From Aselliscus stoliczkanus (taxonomy: Eukaryota; Chordata; Mammalia; Chiroptera; Hipposideridae), in contig CM066728.1 of the NCBI GenBank assembly GCA_033961575.1, positions 104,422,852 through 104,486,851 of the forward strand: a DNA stretch of 64,000 bases. The letters run 5' to 3'. The notes below the pieces were generated by a model. It saw only the letters and a program-made list of their open reading frames with translations. It searched no databases and had not been told where the DNA came from. The position numbers and the translations under genes are program-made. Shown here in pieces: positions 37,201 to 50,100 of this stretch (position 1 is the stretch's first letter; each line of letters starts with the position of its first letter).

Positions 37201-39577
37201 CAAGTTCAACTACCTTTTGGAGCAGTTGAAAGGCACAGAGGTGAAGGCTGTGTTGGCAGTGCTTGCTGCCGCCAAGTCGAAACTTCTGAAGGTTGTCAGC
37301 CATTTTTTTTTTTTGCTGTATGAAATGGAAATTTCATGTCACAGAGTCTTTCGGGTTGTAGAGTAATTAGGAACAGAAAAATGTTATTGTATCGTAATGA
37401 AAAAAACTTTAAAATTGGATAATACTACCCTTTTATAATTTTGGATACTGTGGAAATAGACTTTGAATTAAAGATATTTATTGGCTAATATACCTGTATG
37501 TATGTATATACGAGGTCTGACAATTAAGCTTGTGAACTTTGTTGCAACGATGTTGCTAACCTTTTTTGATATCAGATGATTGTTCATTATGAATTCGTGC
37601 CAACTGGACAAACAGTTAACAAGTTTACTATTTGGAAGTGCTGAAAAGGCTTCCAAAAAAGATAGACAACCTGAACTTTTGGCCAACAATTCATGGCTCT
37701 TGCATCATGACAATGCACCAGCTCACACGGCTCTGTCTGTGAGGGAGTTTTTAGCCAGTAAACAAATAACTGTGTTGGAACACCCTCTCTACTCACCTGA
37801 TCTGGCCCCCCCATGACTTCTTCCTTTACCCCAAGATAAAGGACATGTTGAAAGGAAGACATTTTGATGACATTCAGGACATCAAGGGTAATATGACGAC
37901 AACTCTGATGACCAATCCAGAAAAAGAGTTCCTAAATTGCTTTGAAGGGTGGACTAGACTCAGGTGTCAGTGCATAGCTCCCCAAGGGGAATACTTCAAG
38001 GGTGACCATAGTGATATTCAGCGATCTGTATGTAGCACTTTTTTTTTTTTTTTTTTTTTTAGCTGAGCCATCCTGCTGCCTGTTGGCAGCTCAGGTCCGG
38101 CTGGGCATCGAAATGTTGTTGCTCAGAGCTCAGCTCACACTCTTTAGTGAGCTCTTAACCAACTGAGCCACTCGGCTGGCACTGTAGCACTTTTTCTAGA
38201 ATGAGTTTGTGAACTTAATTGTCAGACATTGTATATTATTAGAGGGCATTGCAGGTAATTAAGATGTAACATCATAACGTGATTATTTATATATTATGAA
38301 TTCAGATTAACTAGGAGTAATAATAATGAAAATTAATTAATTTATGTTTAGTTCTGGTATATTAGTTTTATATTGTTGTGTTACAATTTACACCCAAACT
38401 TAAAACACACATTTGCTGTCCCACAGTCTGTGGGTCAGGAACCTGGATGCAGCTTAGTGGGGTACCTCTGACTCTGCATCTCTCCTGAGGTTGCAGCCAA
38501 GGTGTCTGCTTGTCTGCAGGCTCAACTCCGAAGGAACTGCTTCCAGTTTGCTTATGTGGTTGTTGCAGGACTCGGTTCCTTGCTGGCTGTTGGCTCCTTC
38601 TGGAGGCTGCCTTTGGTTCTTTACCATTTGAACCTCTTCATAGGGCCCCTTACAACATGGCAGCTGGCTTTTCTTAAAGGGAGTAAGTGAGAGAGTGCAA
38701 GAGAGCACCCAGCATAGAAGATGAATTTTTGGCAAACTCATCCCAGAAGTGCCATCCCATCACTTTTGTCACAATCTATTTATTAGAGTGAATCGTGAGA
38801 GTCAGCCCATGATCAAGGGGAGGGGATGACACAAGAACATGAATACCAGGAGTCAGTGATCATTGGGAACCATCGTAGAAGTGCCTAGCACACCTGGCAT
38901 TGGTGCCAAAAAACTATTTATTAGCTGTTTGCATGGATATTTCAATCTAGGAAAGTAATTTAAATAACCAATAATAATTTGTTTCAATATCTGTGCTTTA
39001 GATTTTCCTTATATCATTGCTCAAAGATATGCAATCATTTCATTGCAGTAGAGTTCAGAGATATCATCAGTAGGACTTCCATGATGTCAATTGAACATGT
39101 TGGTTTGTGCTAAGTCATTTCCTTTGGCTTCTCCCACTTTTAGATGTCTTTTCCATTTTGAAATTCCTATCTCATAGCAGAATCCCGGCAAATGGTTGGC
39201 ACTTGATGAATAATGGCTACATTAATGGATGAACAAAAGTATGGGGATATAGGGAAGGGGAGTTCAGGTTAGAGTAGAGGGAAGAGAGAAAATAAAGGGG
39301 TGAAGTGCAAAGTGGATCCAGTAGCCCGTGAAGGAGAGAAGGTGCGGGTTGAAAAGGAGGTGCTGCCTTTTGATACCCTGTCTTAGTTGTTGAGTAGGTT
39401 TGATAAAAGAAGGACTGCAGGAGATAGCTTTTAAAAATTCAGTCCAGGGCCGGCCGAGTGGCTCAGTCGGTTAAGAGCTTGCTCAAGAGTGCGAGCTGAG
39501 CTCTGAGCAACAGCGGCTCGAGGCCAGCCCGAGCTGAGTTGCCGTTGAGCTGCCAATAGGTGGCAGGATGGCTCAGC

Positions 39578-39609
<32 letters not shown>

Positions 39610-40133
39610 CAAAACAAAACAAAACAAAACAAAAACAACATAAAAATTCAGTCCAAAATTTGAAGTTGCTCATCTCTGTGGCAATGTCCTTCACTCCTGA
39701 ATTCAGTTTTATGCAAGATGCACAGGACATACTTGACCCAAGGGCCTTGTGGTGATTCTTAGCAGCTATCATATTGGAAGCTCCTCTGTTAATAACTGCA
39801 CTAAATTGCTTTCCTGTATGATGCTTAGACTTGGCGGGAGATGGATATTCGAATCACTGATGCAGCTAATGAAGCAAAGGACAACGTCAAATATTTGTAC
39901 ACACTTGAAAAATGCTGTGATCCCTTGTACAGCAGTGACCCTGTGAGTTAAAGACTTCTACTCTCTCAGCCTACTGATGGCCCCTTTATACCAGCTGAAT
40001 TGAGTGTGGAGTTTGGTTTATAGATATTACAGCTGGTGGAAAAGTCTTAGAAATCTCTTTTTTTTCTTAAGAAAATTAAATGTATATACATGTGTCTATA
40101 CATATGTCTATCTATCAATCAATTATCTATCTT

Positions 40134-40191
<58 letters not shown>

Positions 40192-43100
40192 CATCCATCT
40201 ATCTGCCTGTTTACCTATCTATTGATGTATATGATGTTATATTTCAAAAACATTTATTGCATTTTATTAAATATTACAATTGATGTTCTGGGCTATACCC
40301 AGTGCACTATGGGAAGTCATTGGCTGGCGTTTTTTTTGATCTTTTAACTTTAAGAAATGCCTGCTTTTATTGACTACAAAATTGATTGTTAATACAATCT
40401 CCTTGTCATTACTAGAAAGCAAATGTCTTACATTAAATATGATTAAATAATATTTTAATCATATGATTAAATAATAAAATTGCCCTTAAATATATTTATG
40501 TAAAGTGTTACATAATAGTTTAAAAATATATGTAAAAATCTTAGCTAAACTTTATTTTAGTGAAAATGAAATGATTGGACTATTAGAATTTTGCTAATTT
40601 GATATTTGTTTCCCTGGAAACTTTTGTGTTGTTTTCCAGATATCCATGATTGATGCTCTTCCTACACTTATAAATGCAATTAAAATGATCTATAGTATCT
40701 CTCATTACTATAACACCTCTGAGAAGATCACATCTCTGTTTGTAAAGGTAAGTGCATAGCATAAAGTCCATGGTCACTTATATTTCTTTGCCATTGATAT
40801 TTTTTGGTAATTACAAATTACCACATTAACACCATCCAATGTTTATGAGTATGTATCCTACAATTAAAAATAAAGCTTAATCTCTCAGTAGAGATAAAAT
40901 TAAGTTTATCTGAGAGGCTGGTTCTAGCAAATCATAAAGCATTATTTCTCAAAGTTATTATTATAATTAATATTGTGTAATTTTTATAATAAAAATAGGA
41001 AAATATTATTTTTGGAATTTTAATCCCTATGTTATTTGGCACAATATTTATTCCCACTGGGTAAATTTTAATTAAGAAAAGCTATATTTAACTATCTCCT
41101 GTTTCATATTTTATATGCCACTGTACCAAATTTATCTGATGCCACAGTTGTTTGCTTGATGTTGCTAGAACAGTAATAGTGGTAATAAAAACCACTTGCA
41201 ATGTTCCAGTAATCCATAAAGCAATTGTAATGATTCTGCCAAAAAACATAATAACGTTTAGACCTTATGCCTCGACTCCTAAGTGTTTATGGTGAGCAGT
41301 ATTGCTTTCTCGTTATGAATGGTCTCTACCATATAAATGAGTTTTTCATGACCAAGGCGAAATTTTAAATGTTGTGTTAAAATAGAGGAATTTTCAACTC
41401 ATTGGGACTTAGTTTGTGAATACTAATGCAGTAGGAGGCATGATTTTTCCTGGGAATAGGGACTCAGTCTTGAGAGCTCAGTGGGAAACAGTTCCTTCTG
41501 CTCTCATGTTCAAGTAGGAAAAAGGGAACCCCTAAGGTCCTTTGGCAGCTTCCCCACACCGTAAAGCTACATGTTTGAGTCTCGGTGGAAGACTCAAAAG
41601 TCAGTTTGCGTTATTAGTCTAGGTTTCATGCATGTTATTTGCAGGCCTAGTTTTTGAACAAAACTGTGAAACCACCATTTATCTTAATTAAAAAAAAATT
41701 TTCATTATGCAAAATTTGAAGCAGGAACAAAAGGAAAGAGAATTGTATAATGAACCCCCACATACAGATTCAGCAACTATCCACACATGGCCAATCTTGT
41801 TTCACTTACACTCCCAGCTGTTGCACTGTAAACCCCAGCCATCACATCATTCCATGCACACAGTACTTGTCTAATTTTGCTTTTAATTGATAAAAAAATC
41901 ACAAAGAAAAGTCTGAAGTTTTTTTTATTTTTAAAGTTTGGAGGGATGAATAAAATGTTAGCAGTCACCTATATTAACTTGACTCTTTTCTCTGTTGCCT
42001 TCTCCTTTTGCCATTGCTACAGACATGGTGGCATGAAATGATCAGGGTGGACAATCCTTCACTAGGCCGCTTAGATGTTCGAACAAGCTACCTAAGCAGA
42101 TCAGGGAAACTCTCAACAGCTTTTAGGTTAGAAACTGAGTCATTTCTTGGTTGGTTAAGACATTCGTCCTGCATGAACAAGGGGGCCCGAACTATTGATT
42201 TTTCCATGGTGCTTCCAACTCTGTAATTTCATAAATGATTTTGACAATATATGTGTGGAATCTAAAAAAGTCAAACAAATAGAAGCAGAAAGGAGAATGA
42301 TGGTTGCCAAAGGCTGGGGGAAGTAGCGAGAAGTCAGTCAAAAGGTACAAACTTTCAATTATAGGATGAGTGAGCTCTGGGAACCTAAATGTGCGGGTGG
42401 TGCCTGTAGTTAATAGTACTGTATTTTATACTTGACGTTTGCCAAGGAGTAGATCTTAAGGGCTCCCATTACATACATGAAAAGGGATAGCTATGTGAGG
42501 TGATGGATATGTTATTTAACTTGACTGTGGTAATCATCTCACTGTGTATACCAAATAATTCCATTGTTTGCCTTAAATATAAATACTTTTTATTTGTTAA
42601 TCACACCTCACTAAAGCTGAAAAGTAAAGGGCTAGCTAGTGTTTGATCATTGTTGCTATGGAAACAAACACATCCAAAACTCAAGGTCACACAAATTGTA
42701 CACTCTGAGAGGTAGAAGAGTTAAGGACCCTCTGGTCCAATTTATAACTGGTGGCTGTTTTATGTACCTAACACCATTTTATTGGAAAACTCCAGGTAAC
42801 CAATCAGATGATATCTGCATGTAAAGCTTACATCACCAACAATGGAACTGCTTCCTTGTGGAGCCAGCCACAGGATGTGGTTGTGGAAAAAATATTATCT
42901 GCAATTAAACTTAAGCAGGTAATGGCCAGCCTAATAATATATTTGGATAATGTTTCATTATTTTTATGTTGTGTTTGCCGGTGCATCCTAAATTATTTAT
43001 GAATGATTATGTTATTGGTTGCCAAAAAGAACAGTAATTCTTTACTGTTAAGACAATGGAGTGTTAATAATCCTTCCCAGGAAATGTATCCACTTATTGT

Positions 43101-44139
43101 ATCCTCGTTGGGGGTGTACTGTCCTGACACCCACTAAGAGTGGGAAATACAAAGATGAGGTAGTTCTCCTTAAGCTTCTAGACGAATGGGGAGATAGATA
43201 GAGTGAAGATGTTACTAATGTGATGGGACCATGTGTGAAGGCTGCGTCTCTGAGTTGCATTATGAATAAGTAGGAGTTTGCCAGATTGGAGGATGGGAAA
43301 AGATGATATTCCAGTTTGATTGATGCATACATGCAAAGGGATGAAACAGAAAGGGCAGTTCCACCCAAGTTATGCCACTGATTTTGCTTAAGAGAATGCA
43401 GTTGATATCTTTGTTGTTTTCCCTTTTTTCTGTGTTGGTCTTTGATTTTAAGGAATACCAGCACTGCTTTCACAAGACAAAACAAAAGCTTAAACAAGAT
43501 CCAAATGAAAAACAGTTTGAATTTAGTGAGATGTATATTTTTGGAAAATTTGAAACCTTCCATCGACGCCTTGCCAAGATAGTAGACATCTTTACCACCT
43601 TTAAGACATATTCAGTCCTGCAAGAGTCTAAAATTGAAGGGCTGGAAGACATGGTTATTAAATACCAGGTATTGTACTTCGAAATTAAATTTGCTACTCT
43701 TGTCCATAACTGAAACTTTGATAGTTTATGCAAATAACTATATTTAGAATAATTCAAATAGTTCATAATGTAGAATATAAGCTCACAGCCTTTAAACAAT
43801 AAGATTACATTTACTTGAGAATTGTGTAATGGTGCTAATATGTTGTTAATGGCTTCCCAATAGTTTAAAATTACTCATCATTAGTAGAAGCATTTTCATT
43901 AGTAGCACAGAAAAATGTTTACAGTATAACTTACCACTTATTTATTCATGCAAGAAATATTTAATGAAGCAAACGCTATGTGTCAGGCACAAGTTGTCAC
44001 TGAGTTCTCAGTGGCATCAGATCATCTCTGCATGTAAACATTTTATTTGGACACATGTTAAAGAATAAAAGGAACTGAATTTTATTTGAGCTTTACCATT
44101 CCTACTTATTTTGATTTTTAACTGCTCGATCTTGTAAGA

Positions 44140-44198
<59 letters not shown>

Positions 44199-47100
44199 TA
44201 TATGACAATTCTTAGTTTCTGAAGTGGGCACCGTGATCCAATAATGTTTTGAAGATTTTTAAAAAACATTTACAAACAAAATGTGTTTTAAATTTTTCAT
44301 GTGAAAATGTAGAACAGTCAGTTTTTTCTCCTTTAGGGACAGTGACACTAAAGTTGATTTCTTTGTGCTTGAATTTGAAAAGGATCATATAATTTATTGC
44401 CCCACATTGTTTTTTTTTTTTTTTATTCTAATGGTTGAGGCCAATATAAGGAGTCTTTTTCATTTCCTGAGTGTACCAGATATTGAGAAAGGAAAATACC
44501 TTTTCTATATAGCATGAAACAGTTTAGGTGGACCTTGTGTAATCTGCAAGGTGGATAATCTATACTTTGAAAGTGACAGTTTTGCAAGATGAGGAGGGAA
44601 TATATCCATCTATTTTTCAATTTGGAATCTATTCATTTTCCTCTTCTTAAGGAAAAAATTACTTTGGAACATATTTCAAAGTTTATTTTTGAATGAGAAG
44701 TTGAATTGTACATTTCAATGCAGACAAAGGTGGTTCTAACATGATAAAAATACTAGAAAGAGAAATTGCTTTGAAAATTTAAAGTGAAATTGATTAAAAC
44801 GGATGTACCACAGGATAGTGAGATAAAAGGTAGATGGTGCATGGAAATATAAGGTGAGATTTTTGTGTGTTAGCACCAGAGCTCCAAATGGCATTCATAG
44901 AAATGAAGGAGGCTCCTTGCATGAGTATCAGGGTCCTGCCCACCCCTCCCGCCTCTTTGCCTGCTTCTCTTCTTCTCATTCCATGTTTATGGACACAGGA
45001 CACGTCAACTGAATCCACTTTAAGGTTTGCAGAGTTTTTTTTCCGGAAAGTTCTGCGTCACTCAGTTATTTCCTTGTTGGCATCCAGATCTTGATGTAAA
45101 TGTCCCCCCCCCCCATTAAGTTTTCCTTGACTTTTGTTTCACCTCAATCACTCTTTGTCACATTACTCATTTTATCACTGTCTACAATTATCCTGTTCAT
45201 CTATATTTGTAACTTACATAAATTCTGACCCTCTCTCCCCCACAAAGGATGTAAGTTGCCCCAGAGCAGGGACATTTGTTTGTTCTGTTTATTTCTGTGT
45301 CTTCAGAGTTTACTGGCACATAATAGGTATACAGCAAATATCTGTCAAATAAATGGCGTAGTAGATTAAGTTTCATTAGTGGGTTTAAAGGTCACAGTTA
45401 ATCAGTTTATTAACTTAATACTCTTAAGTGACCTTTATTTTATTTTATTTTTGAAGATTTTATTGGGGAATTGGGGGAGGGGAGCAGCGTTGGGGAATCG
45501 GGGAAGGAGAACAGACAAGTTGCTGTCCTTTTGTTCTTCAGTCTAGTTGTGGAGGACATCGCTTCACTGGCCCATGTTGGTATCATCATTGCGTTCTTCT
45601 TGGGTGAGGTAGTTGCTCGCCAGCCATTGGCCGGCTGCTCACGGTGGCTCATGAAAGCACATACCAGCTGCCCACTAGCCCTGCTGCAGCCTTCGCCATT
45701 GCCGGGACTCATGGCAGCCCAGCTCCAGGTGGAGCTGTTGTTCACCATCTTAGCTGTAGAGGGCGCAGCATCACTGGCCCTCTTGTGGGATCTGAACCAG
45801 GGCCCTGCTGCTCAGAACTGGTGTCCCAAGCCAACTCCTAACCAACGCGCCACTCGGCCTGCCCCTTAAGTGACCTTTAAGTCCAATCGTAGAACACAAT
45901 TCCTAAGGGCCCCAAATCTTTTTAATTTCCACATTAAAATTTAGAAATGTAGCTTTTTAATTTTATTTTACACATTTCATATAACACGATGGGTAGCATC
46001 ATATATATATATGTATATATTTCTAAATAGAACTAATTTTGGGCCGCCGAGTGGCATGGTGGTTAAGCACTGGCTTGGGAAGCCAGTGGCCCCGGTTCGG
46101 GTCTCACATATGAGGGCCAGTGACACTGCCCTCAAAAAAAAAGAAAATAGAACTAATTTTGTGGTTATACAGCATGAAAGAGTAGGTTGTTGCAACTAGT
46201 AAACTTGATTTTAGAAGTTAAGCAGTTTATACACTTTTGACTATTGAGAGATTTGAATTGATGTTTACATGACTTTGAGGAGGAGATTGGAGAAGGAGGC
46301 CCAACATTCTTCATAAAAATTATATGCCTGTGTCAATAATGTGGGCTCCCAAATTTGAGAATGGCTTAGGACCTGGTTAAGAATGATCGCAGAGCATTAT
46401 AGCTCATTATTCAAAGCAAACAAAATTTGAGTCACACAGTTTTCAAGGAGATGAATTGCCTAATTTGTACTCTTGTAGTCACTGACTGCAGCTTTGCAGG
46501 GTGGCAGGAAGCAATTAATTCTAGGAATCTTTAGGTGGTAGGTTGTGGTTTGACATTTTATTTAAGACATTGGAGGCTTGGAGGATAGTATTTCATGTGT
46601 AGATATTATAACAACTATTTTCTTTCTAAGCTTGTGTTCTGTTAAAGTTTTATTTGTTATCTGAGAAGTCAAACTTTTCAATGAAAAATATTTTAGTAAC
46701 TTCTACTCTGGACTTTTTTTTCATTATTTCAGATGTGATTAGTAAGAAATTTTTAGAGAAAACACCTCTCCTACTTTTTAGATGCAGTCTTTATTTTATA
46801 ATTTTCTTTAAAAATGCATAAAACCTCATGAAAGTGCTTTCCAAATGATTTCTTTGAATGCAGCAGGCAATACTATACTGCTGTAATAAGCATTAAGCAA
46901 TGTGAGTACCTAAAGAAATGGGCTCCTTTTAAGTTGCTTTTTTTGTAATGACTGTTCAGTTCGGCATTTAAAAGTCATATTTAATTAAGTAATGCAAGAA
47001 TATTGCAATGTTGTCTTGTTTCTTTTATAACATTTCAGGGTATTGTTGCCACCATAAAGAAAAAGGAATATAATTTCTTAGACCAGCGGAAAATGGATTT

Positions 47101-50100
47101 TGACCGTGATTATGAAGAATTTTGCAAGCAGACTAATGACCTTCATGTAGGTTGGGTTGTACAATCAAATTTCTGTTGACAGCCGTGTGTTTATTTTTTC
47201 CATTCTGTATAATGCTGCTAATCATTGCCCATTCAGAAGGCAGAGGCATTGATGTCACGGAGGTGACTGATAGCAACCTCGGCCTGTGTTCTGTGATTTC
47301 AGATTAATAATTGAAGGCTCTTTTTCATAGATTAAAGAATCATAAATATAGCTTTGGATAATGATCTGTAATCACAGACTTCTGCCTGTCCTCCATTTTA
47401 GTTTGTAGAAAAGTAACTTTCATCTTCTGTTGAAATGTAGTGTTGTTAGACTATAGACATGTATTTCCATTTGTTTGTTACCTTATAGCAATGATGATGA
47501 CCAGAGGTAGCTTAAGCAAAAATGGTCCGTGATGCCTGGCAGCACCCACAGGCAGGGCTGCAGCTGGCCTTGGAAACGGCGCTACCAGGACTGACTCGGC
47601 ACCTGGAACCCTCTCTCTTCCTTCTCCCTCCCCCACTGCCATCCCTACTCCCTGCAGACCAGCCATCTTGAATTCCAGTCCACATGATTAGTGTATGGCC
47701 ATCATCCACTGAAAACATATCCTAGGAACAACCCCAGTTCCAAGTTCCTAAGGAAGAGGTTGGATTGGTCAGTTCTAGTGGGTGACTAGCCCTGGACCCA
47801 TCACTCGTGGGGTCATGTGCTCAAAGATGGGATGGGGCCCCTGGGGTAGTTGGAGATGTTTGTTATCAACCCAGTAGATGTCTACCATTATTAATATACA
47901 GGTTTCTTTACATCCCAGTGAGGTACAAAATGGATACCTTTCTGATTAGGAAAGCAAAATGGCCAACTGTTACTTCTTTTCCAGGATTTTTGTTTCAAAA
48001 GAAATTGGTACACTTTAAGGGAAAAAGCTCCAAGGCATTTTTGGAGGGGTGGGTTCAGTGGTAGAAGGAATCATAATAAAACTAGCTAATGCTGTATATC
48101 AGGTGCTGTTCTGAGCACTTTTTATAGGTATTAATTCATTTAATAATCACAGTAATCCAAAAAAGTGGATGCTTTTAGTACCCTCATTTTGCAGAGGAGG
48201 AAACGGAGGCAGTGAGGTTAAGTGACTTGCCCAAAGCCACAGAAGTAACAAGTGATAGACTTGAGATTAGACCCAGGCAGTCTGACTCTAGGATTCAAGT
48301 TTTTAACCATTATGCTAGATGAAACATTTCAGTTGGTGGGAAGATATAATGCCTGTAATAATTTAAGCAATGACCATTTTGGGAGGCTGATGCAGACATA
48401 AGGACTATGGATCTTGATTTCTTGTTGGAAATTGATGGACAGTGTCAGGTCTGGATTCTGTGCTCCACGGTCAGTGTTTATTTGTAAGTTTTCACCCCTT
48501 TTCCAGCAGTTTCTGATCCATGGTACCTCAGTGACTTGTATGTGGAACACTGGGAGCATAGAAATTGTTTTGTTTCTTACTTGTGTCTCCAGGGCCTAGT
48601 GGATGGCACCTTATATAATTGGAGAACAAATAATGTTGGCTGAATTAATGTGTGAGTAATGAATTAATAAGAGCTAGATTTATTGCAATTAAATAAGCAT
48701 TTACTGTACATCAATTATGTATTAGGCATCTATGCTGTGGGTTATGAATATGGAAATAAATCAAGTAGATTTGCTCTGTAAGCTCACAGTTAGGAGGCAG
48801 ACATGTACTATGATTGAAATATAAGTACACATGTGGCCTGACAATTAAGTTCATGAACTCATCCTAGAAAAAGTGTTACATACCTCATCGCTGAATATCA
48901 CTATGGTCACCTTTGAAGTTCTCCCCTTGGGAAGCTATGCAGCGATGCCAGCACCTAGTCCACCCTTCAGAGCAATTTTGGAGCTCTTTCTTTGGATTGG
49001 CCATCAGAGCTGTCATTACATTACCCTTGATGTCCAGAATGTCATCAAAATGTCTTCCTTTCAATATGTCCTTTATCTTTGGGTGAAGGAAGAAGTCATT
49101 GGGGGCCAGATCAGGTGAGTAGAGAGGGTGTTCCAATACAGTTATTTGTTTAGTAGCTAAAAACTCCTTCACAGACAGAGCCGTGTGAGCTGGTGCATTG
49201 TCGTGATGCAAGAGCCAGGAATTGTTGATGAAAAGTTCAGGTCATCTAACTTTTTCAAGCAGCCTTTTCAGCACTTCCAAATAGTAAACTTGTTAACTGT
49301 TTGTCCAGTTGGTACGAATTCATAATGAGTAATCCCTCTGATATCATAAAAGGTTAGCAACGTCGTTGCAATAAAGTTCATAAATTTAATTGTCAGGCCT
49401 CGTATATACATACATACAGGTACATTAGCCAATAAATATCTTTAATTCAAAGTCTATTTCCAAAGTATCCAAAATTATAAAAGGGCAGTATTATCGAATT
49501 TTAAAGTGTTTTTTAATGAAAGTACAATAACATTTAATAACTCTTAACCAATGCACCACTCGGCCGGCCCTCCTGTTATATTTTGACCTACATCCTATGT
49601 GTTTGCAGAGGAAGGGACACTCTTTTTCCTTATAACTAAATAGGACTTTTCCCACTGCTAAGCCATTGTTCATCATCAGACCTCATTCTGTTTTAGAACG
49701 AGTTGCGCAAGTTCATGGATGCTACACTTGAAAAGATTCAAAACACAAATCAAGCTCTAAGTATGTTAAAGAAATTTGAAAGGTAAAAATTTGGAACAGT
49801 TTTCCATTTTCTAAAATTGGGGTAATATGAATATAGTTTAGCTTATATTATTATCATTATTGTTTCATATTCTAATTGAAATAAAATTCTCTCTTGACAC
49901 TGGATAACATTGTAAGAGTTTCTAACTTCTTCAAAGATTGAGTTTATTTCATCTTAATTTTGAAGTATCTTGTGACTGCCTATCATAATATTTAAGTAAT
50001 TTAAAAAAAATTCTTACCAAGTTAATAGTTTTGCCTAGATTTTAAAGATTGCTACTGTTTTTTTTTTTAAAAAACCACTTTATTGAGATAAGATTGATGG

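Larger units (their letters stand above)
37292..39828. other. DNAH5 intron 7
   Basis: This intron contains a 133-bp segment duplicated elsewhere, mariner copy 1 with a SINE in it, an old unassigned repeat and a type B SINE. Together these fill most of its 2.5 kb. Confidence 0.85.
43669..47038. other. DNAH5 intron 11
   Basis: A 3.4-kb intron with a mirror-like GT/TA/CA repeat, an L2 tail, composite SINE C copy 2 and a type A SINE. The stretches 43,670-44,140, 44,210-45,170 and 46,170-47,030 show nothing named. Confidence 0.8.
47147..49696. other. DNAH5 intron 12
   Basis: The intron holds a MIR, mariner copy 2 (minus), the duplicated 133-bp flank and a SINE head. The stretch 47,150-48,080 is unassigned. 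Confidence 0.8.

Noticed and set aside
43048..43799. Antisense frames of 171 and 109 codons across intron 10 and exon 11
   Set aside because: They are shadows of DNAH5 exon 11 and its intron, with no family resemblance.
45471..45869. 132-codon open frame through SINE C copy 2, with similar frames in the other two copies
   Set aside because: The similarity between copies comes from the shared SINE sequence, and the frame is not kept across copies.
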